From positions 85,191 to 149,190 of IMG/VR virus record IMGVR_UViG_3300005613_002762: DNA of 64,000 bases. One strand, 5' to 3'. The position numbers and the translations under genes were made by a program. Every line of letters begins with the position of its first letter. The first letter of the stretch is position 1. The stretch is from a virus. Below are positions 59,077 to 64,000 of the stretch, piece after piece. Under the pieces are notes generated by a model. That model saw only the letters and a list, made by a program, of their open reading frames with translations, was not told where the DNA came from and did not search any database.

Positions 59077-59418
59077 TTATTTTTTTACAAAACAAAATGG
59101 TTTTCCATCTTTTATTAATGTAAGTCCTAATTCACTAGACGGATCATTTGGGTTATAAATAACATCAACATTATTAACTCTTTTTTGAGTCTCGTCTTTT
59201 AAACTGTTTTTATCGAATGAAACCATATTGATATTTGATTTCATAAGTGCGGTAAAACAATCAGGAAGAATATTAGGATCTGGAATTGGTCGTCTATAAT
59301 CCATTTTATCGGGTTGAACTCCAGGTAAATTAGAAAAAACACTTTGTTCTTGTAATAATTGTTTTTTTTTCTCTATCAAAGAATTCTTAAATTCCAATAA
59401 CTCGTCTCTTACACTCAT
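59077..59418 (-). CDS. Packaged-type protein, 113 aa
   Basis: Start ATG 59418 (MSVRDELLEFKNSLIEKKKQ), leader ending QLLQE before QSVFSNLP. The mature part is short with PDCFTALMKSNINMVSFDKN and a C-terminal ELGLTLIKDGKPFCFVKK. GATATTTATTAATATG leads straight into the start codon. Confidence 0.65.
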   Translation of the reverse strand: MSVRDELLEFKNSLIEKKKQLLQEQSVFSNLPGVQPDKMDYRRPIPDPNILPDCFTALMKSNINMVSFDKNSLKDETQKRVNNVDVIYNPNDPSSELGLTLIKDGKPFCFVKK

Positions 59419-59420
59419 AT

Positions 59421-59431
59421 TAATAAATATC
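59421..59431 (-). promoter_or_regulatory. Late-type motif adjoining start codon
   Basis: Minus-strand GATATTTATTA followed by AT-ATG, as at 53973. Confidence 0.5.
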
Positions 59432-59744
59432 ACACAAGTAGTTCTTCTGTAAAGTCCAAATACTCAACTCCTTTGAATAACATTTCGTCTGAATACCTTG
59501 ATCTTATCCATTCTGAAAATTGTTTTATAAACTCATCTCTATGGAGTGGTATGAACTCTGAGAACTCAATTTCAAGAGATCTGAGGGTCTTAACTTCTTT
59601 AGTGGAGGGGTAATATAATATTTTTGATTTGGGATCGTCTTCAACCGTGTAAAAGATAAAACACATTTTACCAAATATCGTTGACTCTACGGGTATAAGT
59701 TCACCATAGACCAAATCAAATAAATTGGAACTTGCCTTTTTCAC
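59430..59744 (-). CDS. Hypothetical protein, 104 aa
   Basis: An alpha/beta protein (VYGELIPVESTIFGKMCFIF, then HRDEFIKQFSEWIRSRYSDE). The upstream sequence has TTG, 19 bases, TATATTTT, a host-like promoter with one mismatch, so it may be expressed early. Family not recognised. Confidence 0.65.
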   Translation of the reverse strand: MKKASSNLFDLVYGELIPVESTIFGKMCFIFYTVEDDPKSKILYYPSTKEVKTLRSLEIEFSEFIPLHRDEFIKQFSEWIRSRYSDEMLFKGVEYLDFTEELLV

Positions 59745-59764
59745 AATAAAAATATAGGAAATTT

Positions 59765-60238
59765 TTAGATTTCTTCAATATCAGATACCCAATCATTTGA
59801 ATAATCTGAATCAACAACTTCGTCATCTATTAAGTTACCATCATATGGGTCATAAGAGTCCATACTTTGTAAATCCATTAACATACTATTTGTAAATGGT
59901 AAAAAACTATCATACTCATTCACATAAGTTTCTTGGATTGTTTGAACCCTTTCATAAATGTGAGTAATTCTATAAGACTTTAATTTAGGTCTTATAATTG
60001 GTTCAGTCATGAAATTATTATTCATCAATAAAACCGCAATAAAAAATGATGTGTCCTCAAATTCAGGAGTTCCAAAATAACTTTCTATTTCATCATCAAC
60101 TATACTAACAACCTCTTCAAAATTTGAGTTGACAAAACTTTTGTTAAAAATATCAATATTGTTTTCTTCACAAGAATTTACAATTTCTTGTAAAATTGGT
60201 CTAAGGGCTTTGTCGTTATATTTTTCGTATTGTCTCAT
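59765..60238 (-). CDS. Acidic hypothetical protein, 157 aa
   Basis: Helical and acidic (YNDKALRPILQEIVNSCEEN; FLPFTNSMLMDLQSMDSYDP). It follows three bases after the stop of the leader-bearing gene at 60242. Function unknown. Confidence 0.65.
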   Translation of the reverse strand: MRQYEKYNDKALRPILQEIVNSCEENNIDIFNKSFVNSNFEEVVSIVDDEIESYFGTPEFEDTSFFIAVLLMNNNFMTEPIIRPKLKSYRITHIYERVQTIQETYVNEYDSFLPFTNSMLMDLQSMDSYDPYDGNLIDDEVVDSDYSNDWVSDIEEI

Positions 60239-60241
60239 AGA

Positions 60242-60601
60242 TTACTTCTTCAAACGGTATATTTTATATAATTCTTTTTGAATGAGTATATCTGCGAAAT
60301 TTAATATTTTAGTTATTTGAGTGATTATGTCTTCTAACTCCTGTTTTTGAAAATCTTCCATATCTGATTCTGAAATTTTTAATTTAACTTCGTCAAATTT
60401 TTTTCTTATTTTTCTATCATTATTTATCTTATATTCTAACTCTTCTAAAACATCTTCCAGTTCGGATAAATATTTGCTGTAATAATAACCTTTACCTTTA
60501 AACCAACCCTTAACACCTTCCCATGTCGATTCTTGTAGATCTTCATTGATTACTCGATTTACAATTCTATTAATATCTGATTCTGTTAAATTATTTTTCA
60601 T
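60242..60601 (-). CDS. Packaged-type protein, LTESDI leader, 119 aa
   Basis: Start ATG 60601 (MKNNLTESDINRIVNRVINE then DLQES), with motif AAGTATTTACTAATATG adjoining. Body is a charged helical protein (YYSKYLSELEDVLEELEYKI). The leader is a textbook member of the family. Function unknown. Confidence 0.7.
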   Translation of the reverse strand: MKNNLTESDINRIVNRVINEDLQESTWEGVKGWFKGKGYYYSKYLSELEDVLEELEYKINNDRKIRKKFDEVKLKISESDMEDFQKQELEDIITQITKILNFADILIQKELYKIYRLKK

Positions 60602-60620
60602 ATTAGTAAATACTTTAATT

Positions 60621-61031
60621 TTATCTTTCAAAGTTAAAGTTATCTATTTTTTCCTTTAGTTCGTCACTTAGTTTTATTGAACTTTTTTCTTTATCTAAGG
60701 TTACTCTAACATAATCTGCACCAAAGAAGTATTGGAGTTCTTCTGATATACTAGTTGATAAATTAATTTTGAATCCATAATCATTAGTAAACGAAGACCC
60801 CATCAATTTAGCAGAAACCAAAAACCTTTTATCTCCATCAATAATTGTAACATCAACCATTAAATAATCATATAGTTCACCAACTGAGATCATTTGTCTA
60901 ACCCCTTTGATTTGAAACTGATAATCAAATTTTGTTTTCAAATCGAGACCTATTATAAGCCGACCTTCGTAAGTAAAGACCATGTCTTTAATTACCTTAT
61001 TAACTCGTTTTAATTTTTCTTTTGTATACAT
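60621..61031 (-). CDS. Hypothetical protein, 136 aa
   Basis: Alpha/beta protein (KVIKDMVFTYEGRLIIGLDL, then MISVGELYDYLMVDVTIIDG). No leader. It lies between two leader-bearing genes in a tight cluster on the minus strand. Not recognised. Confidence 0.65.
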   Translation of the reverse strand: MYTKEKLKRVNKVIKDMVFTYEGRLIIGLDLKTKFDYQFQIKGVRQMISVGELYDYLMVDVTIIDGDKRFLVSAKLMGSSFTNDYGFKINLSTSISEELQYFFGADYVRVTLDKEKSSIKLSDELKEKIDNFNFER

Positions 61032-61041
61032 CAGTCGTTAA

Positions 61042-61620
61042 TTAAGTATATTTAGATATCAACCTTGGCATTACCTCAATTATTTCTAATGGGTAATCTT
61101 TATTCAAAAAATCAATCAACTCTTGTATTGAATTAAATCGTGATGGTGTATTTTCTAAATAAATATCTGAACCATAAAAGTCGTCGTCTTCATAATCACC
61201 AGTTGATTTATCTTTGATACGATCAAAATCCACAGGTATTGAGCAGTCACCATTCCAATATGGAGTTGCCATACCTGATATTTCATAATCTTCATCTTCA
61301 TAAGTGAAATAAATAATTCCACTAAAACCACCCCAAGTAAATTCAAGTGTAGTTTCACCATCATTAAAACTATACTCCTTGTTTATAAGGTTCGTCCCCC
61401 AAAAAAGTAAATTAGTGAGTCTTTCAGCAAATCCACAATCAATTTTTATTTCTTTATCTTTAAGAAGTGATATTATTTGAGATTTATCTAAACCAATCAA
61501 CGATGATATCTCACCCATATTCATACCTTCATCCCACATCTTTCCCACCAATCTTTTGTTCTTTTCAAAGTTGGATTCATGAAGTAAATTATATTGTGAT
61601 TCTGATATAATGATTTTCAT
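61042..61620 (-). CDS. Packaged-type protein, ISESQYNLLHE leader, 192 aa
   Basis: Leader MKIIISESQYNLLHE then SNFEKN. Residues about 35-55 (NMGEISSLIGLDKSQIISLL) look like a helix-turn-helix. The rest is acidic and beta-rich. Motif AAGTATTTATCTTATATG precedes the start. A packaged DNA-binding protein is possible but not shown. Confidence 0.67.
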   Translation of the reverse strand: MKIIISESQYNLLHESNFEKNKRLVGKMWDEGMNMGEISSLIGLDKSQIISLLKDKEIKIDCGFAERLTNLLFWGTNLINKEYSFNDGETTLEFTWGGFSGIIYFTYEDEDYEISGMATPYWNGDCSIPVDFDRIKDKSTGDYEDDDFYGSDIYLENTPSRFNSIQELIDFLNKDYPLEIIEVMPRLISKYT

Positions 61621-61646
61621 ATAAGATAAATACTTTGTAAAATAAA

Positions 61647-61673
61647 AAACCTCACCTTGAATAGATGAGGTTT
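61647..61673. terminator. Intrinsic terminator
   Basis: AAACCTCA / TGAGGTTT stem with a 10-base loop and an A-run (T-run on the minus strand), following the gene at 61694. Confidence 0.8.
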
Positions 61674-61693
61674 AATAATGAATTATTAATATA

Positions 61694-62251
61694 TTATCTA
61701 ACTCTAAATCTTTTAGTTTTTCTACACCCACGACCACTAGTTTTTGGAATCCAACTTGTTAATGCAATAATACCTTTGATTAGAAGAATTAAAACTAAAC
61801 CACCAATTGCAATCCACACCCATAATGGTGCGGTTACACCAAGAACGGTTGTTGCAACAACAAGACCAGCACCAGTTTGTTCTGACATTTCAGAACTCAT
61901 TTCTTCAGTCTCATCACCTTTGTTTGATTTTAATTTTTCTTTAAGATCTTTAAAAGCCTTTTTAAGACTATCTCTGTCTTTAGATAATATCTTCTCTTTA
62001 ATCTTTTCTTTAATTTGTTTAAACACAACTAAAGCCTCAGGTTTTTCATTATTATCCGGTTCGATTTCGTCCATACTACAACTTAGAGCTTCTGTTGCCA
62101 TTTCAGGATCGATGGGACCATCTAACTCTTGTGATAATTTCATAACCGACATAGCGGCGTTTTGAGAACTCTCTTCCTCACTCAAATATCTTTGTTCTAA
62201 AATAAGATTTGAGTTTTGGATGTGTCTAATTTTTGAATAACTTTTTCCCAT
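61694..62251 (-). CDS. Packaged-type membrane protein, KIRHIQ leader, 185 aa
   Basis: N-terminus MGKSYSKIRHIQNSNLILEQ matches the gene at 29927. Possible cuts lie after LILE or LSEEE. A helical charged centre (KEKIKEKILSKDRDSLKKAF) is followed by one long hydrophobic segment (APLWVWIAIGGLVLILLIKG) and a basic C-terminus (GRGCRKTKRFRVR). Motif ATATTTATATAT upstream. Confidence 0.7.
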   Translation of the reverse strand: MGKSYSKIRHIQNSNLILEQRYLSEEESSQNAAMSVMKLSQELDGPIDPEMATEALSCSMDEIEPDNNEKPEALVVFKQIKEKIKEKILSKDRDSLKKAFKDLKEKLKSNKGDETEEMSSEMSEQTGAGLVVATTVLGVTAPLWVWIAIGGLVLILLIKGIIALTSWIPKTSGRGCRKTKRFRVR

Positions 62252-62280
62252 ACAAATTAAATTTATTATATATAAATATA

Positions 62281-62460
62281 TTACAATCTGGAAGCCGCTT
62301 CCATTATCATTCTTAATTTGTTCTCAAGTTGTTTTATTTCATTAAGTTGATTCGAATTTAAATGTAAAGATTCACCTTTAATAGAGGAAATTTTGTTTTG
62401 TGTTTTTGTATATTCAAACATCAATTGATTATACTGCTGTGCCTTTTGTTCGTTTGTCAT
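62281..62460 (-). CDS. Small coiled protein, 59 aa
   Basis: ATG at 62460 (MTNEQKAQQYNQLMFEYTKT), continuing QNKISSIKGESLHLNSNQLN and ending NKLRMIMEAASRL, TAA at 62281. Heptad-like pattern suggests a short coiled coil. Similar short proteins with NKISSIKGES occur in marine phages as I recall. Followed by the leader-bearing gene at 61694. Confidence 0.65.
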   Translation of the reverse strand: MTNEQKAQQYNQLMFEYTKTQNKISSIKGESLHLNSNQLNEIKQLENKLRMIMEAASRL

Positions 62461-62497
62461 AACTAATATATAGTTGATAAATAGATAAAGAAAACAA

Positions 62498-62528
62498 AAA
62501 ACCCCACTCTTATTAGAAATGGGGTTTT
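62498..62528. terminator. Intrinsic terminator
   Basis: AAAACCCC / GGGGTTTT stem around a 15-base loop, with an A-run to the left, after the gene at 62555. Confidence 0.8.
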
Positions 62529-62554
62529 AATAAATTGTTTTTTTATATGAAAAA

Positions 62555-63127
62555 TTAATTGTCGTATAATGGAGTTGTATTTTTATATGGTAACTCATAT
62601 TTAGGAAAATAAGCAATACACCTTCTTTTCAACATCAATTTACTAGCATCATCTAATTTAAAATTATGGTTTGCGGTTTTTAATCCATCAACACTTTTTC
62701 TTTTACCCCAACCTCTTCCACTACCACCACCAGGTAGTTCAGTTAAGCTATCCAATTTTTCGCAGTCAACATAATAACTCCAACCTTTTGGGTCTTTTAT
62801 GCTATTTTCGTAATTATTAAGTTTGGCATCTGAAACATAAATAATGAATTCACCATCGTTCGTTGCGTCTTTAATACTTATTTGTGTAATTGTTTCATTC
62901 CCTAATTTAAAATCTCTATATGCTTGAGATAACATCTTTGGATAAGTTTTATTTTTTTTTGTAGTTTCATCATATGTTGATATATCAACACCATTAATTT
63001 TTACAGTTTTTGTTGCCTCACCACCACCGCCGGCAGCAATAGGTTCTGATGCATCACCTTGTTCCATAATAACTCGTTTAACAATACGGGTTAAATCTCT
63101 TTCGGTTAGTTTTATAATTCTTTTCAT
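62555..63127 (-). CDS. Packaged-type protein, EQGDASEP family, 190 aa
   Basis: Leader IIKLTERDLTRIVKRVIME then QGDASEPIAAGGGG. The same QGDASEPIAAGGGG follows the cut site of the gene at 63464, so the two are paralogues in their front part. Mature region alpha/beta with ITQISIKDATNDGEFIIYVS and two cysteines. Function unknown. Confidence 0.72.
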   Translation of the reverse strand: MKRIIKLTERDLTRIVKRVIMEQGDASEPIAAGGGGEATKTVKINGVDISTYDETTKKNKTYPKMLSQAYRDFKLGNETITQISIKDATNDGEFIIYVSDAKLNNYENSIKDPKGWSYYVDCEKLDSLTELPGGGSGRGWGKRKSVDGLKTANHNFKLDDASKLMLKRRCIAYFPKYELPYKNTTPLYDN

Positions 63128-63176
63128 AAATAATTTTGTTTATAGATAAATATATAATTAAAGTAAAAAAAAAAAC

Positions 63177-63470
63177 TCAACGTTTTGAAATTTTATTTGA
63201 GGTAATCAAACGTTGCATTTTTGATTTGTGTCTTCCTGTTTTAAAACTTCTTAGACCAAGGTGTTTTGTAGATCTATTTGTTACCCTTTCTCTCCACAAA
63301 CGCCAAGATTTATTTTTAAGATTGTTTCTCATAAGAATTATAACTTCTGATTCTGTAATACCGAACTGAAAAAAAATGGCTTCAAATGGTGTTCTGTCTT
63401 CCCAAGCCATTTCTATAATTCTGTCAATATCTTGTGTTGTCAATGAAGAAATATTTTTTTTAATTAACAA
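63177..63470 (-). CDS. TIGR03643-like protein, 97 aa
   Basis: LTTQDIDRIIEMAWEDRTPF, EAIFFQFGITESEVIILMR, then LKNKSWRLWRERVTNRSTKH: I recognise the pattern of TIGR03643 proteins (DRIIEMAWEDRT-x-FEAI-x-x-QFG), which look like small helix-turn-helix proteins of unknown function found in many marine bacteria. It overlaps the 3' end of the upstream gene by seven bases. Confidence 0.8.
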   Translation of the reverse strand: MLIKKNISSLTTQDIDRIIEMAWEDRTPFEAIFFQFGITESEVIILMRNNLKNKSWRLWRERVTNRSTKHLGLRSFKTGRHKSKMQRLITSNKISKR

Positions 63471-64000
63471 GGTGTTGTACTTATAGCACCACTACCATCT
63501 TTACAGGTATAGTATAATTTACCGTCTCTATAATATGGACCATCTGGAAGTGCTAACGCACAAAATGCGGACAACATTTTACCAACTTCATATTGATCAC
63601 CACCTCGACTCAATCGTCCTTTGTTAATCCAAAAGTTTTCATTTCCACTAGAAAAAGGTTTATTACCAACACCCCATGGAACCAAAACGGATTCTGATTT
63701 TGCACAATTATACTTATAATTAAGAGATCCTAAATATCTTCCACCATCATAAAGTTGTTTTGTAAACTGAATATTTTCCTCATCAACTTTTGTTGGTGCT
63801 GACGTTTTATATTTTTTCTGATATATTGGGGCGTTTTTAGCCAGTGTTAAATCGACACCATATCCACCAACTTTTGGTCTTTTTGGTTCTTCAGATCCAC
63901 CACCGCCGGCAGCAATAGGTTCTGATGCATCACCTTGTTCGCAAATCAAAGGTTTTACATTACCAAGCGTCGACTCAAGTAGTTTTTTAAATTTTGAGGT
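63464..64000 (-). CDS. Packaged-type protein, 5'-truncated by window edge
   Basis: The frame is open to the right edge: visible N-terminal residues SKFKKLLESTLGNVKPLICE then QGDASEPIAAGGGG. The LICE site is placed like the VIME site of the neighbour at 62555, and the following 14 residues match it exactly. The mature part has Cys residues (KYNCAKSE, CALALPDG, YTCKDGSG). 178 residues visible; the real start lies outside the window. Confidence 0.72.
   Translation of the reverse strand, partial: TSKFKKLLESTLGNVKPLICEQGDASEPIAAGGGGSEEPKRPKVGGYGVDLTLAKNAPIYQKKYKTSAPTKVDEENIQFTKQLYDGGRYLGSLNYKYNCAKSESVLVPWGVGNKPFSSGNENFWINKGRLSRGGDQYEVGKMLSAFCALALPDGPYYRDGKLYYTCKDGSGAISTTPC

Noticed and set aside
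1-64000. Bacterial chromosome or prophage in host DNA
   Set aside because: Host-like genes (T9SS protein, ClpC-like, GuaC, bS21, CAP protein, FKBP) are each single, without usual bacterial operon partners, and are embedded among phage genes with the same promoters and leaders.

Overview
The window is a contiguous part of a large, AT-rich tailed-phage genome of the T4-like (Myoviridae-type) lineage that most likely infects a Bacteroidota/Flavobacteriia host. Phage identity rests on the head module, which lies on the minus strand in T4 order: large terminase (gp17-like), portal (gp20-like), prohead protease (gp21-like), acidic scaffold (gp22-like), major capsid protein (gp23-like). A gp55-like late sigma factor and a baseplate-spike-like protein support it. 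The host is inferred from several signs: Bacteroidota-type promoters (TTG, 19-20 nt, TAnnTTTG), almost no Shine-Dalgarno sequences, a type IX secretion (T9SS) cargo protein, and flavobacterial-style secreted proteins.

Layout. 1-10,644 (+): a 5'-truncated gene, two glycosyltransferases, the late sigma factor, and a run of baseplate/virion genes. 10,645-26,179 (mostly -): the head and packaging module, interrupted by a plus-strand ribosomal protein bS21 gene, then small accessory genes including a nucleotidyltransferase. 26,245-33,249: a ClpC-like unfoldase with a divergent UVR-motif partner, secreted proteins (one CAP domain), an M20 peptidase and packaged-type proteins. 33,333-34,830: a phage tmRNA convergent with a roughly 985-nt structured non-coding RNA that resembles the giant phage RNAs (GOLLD/ROOL class). 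34,926-43,060: small minus-strand genes, an M23 endopeptidase, a 57-aa holin candidate, and seven tRNA or tRNA-like genes. 43,126-64,000: many proteins with a short N-terminal leader ending in hydrophobic-x-Glu, plus GMP reductase, a FKBP isomerase, a zinc metallopeptidase, a T9SS-targeted 818-aa surface protein and OmpA-like or membrane proteins. The last gene runs off the right edge.

How it may work together. About two dozen proteins carry leaders such as LTESDLARIIRRVIME, which resemble the T4 capsid-targeting sequence; the capsid protein has the matching site (SYLINE before ATSDGS). I infer that they are packed into the head, cut by the encoded prohead protease, and possibly delivered into the host. 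A second recurrent signal, TATTTAT(A/T)A on the coding strand just upstream of most such genes, is a candidate late promoter for the gp55-like sigma factor. Accessory genes (tmRNA, large RNA, tRNA operon, secreted proteins, bS21) instead have host-type promoters. The translation and proteolysis genes (bS21, tRNAs, tmRNA, ClpC-like unfoldase, UVR protein) suggest control of the host ribosome and protein turnover. Everything here was read by eye; no database search was run.
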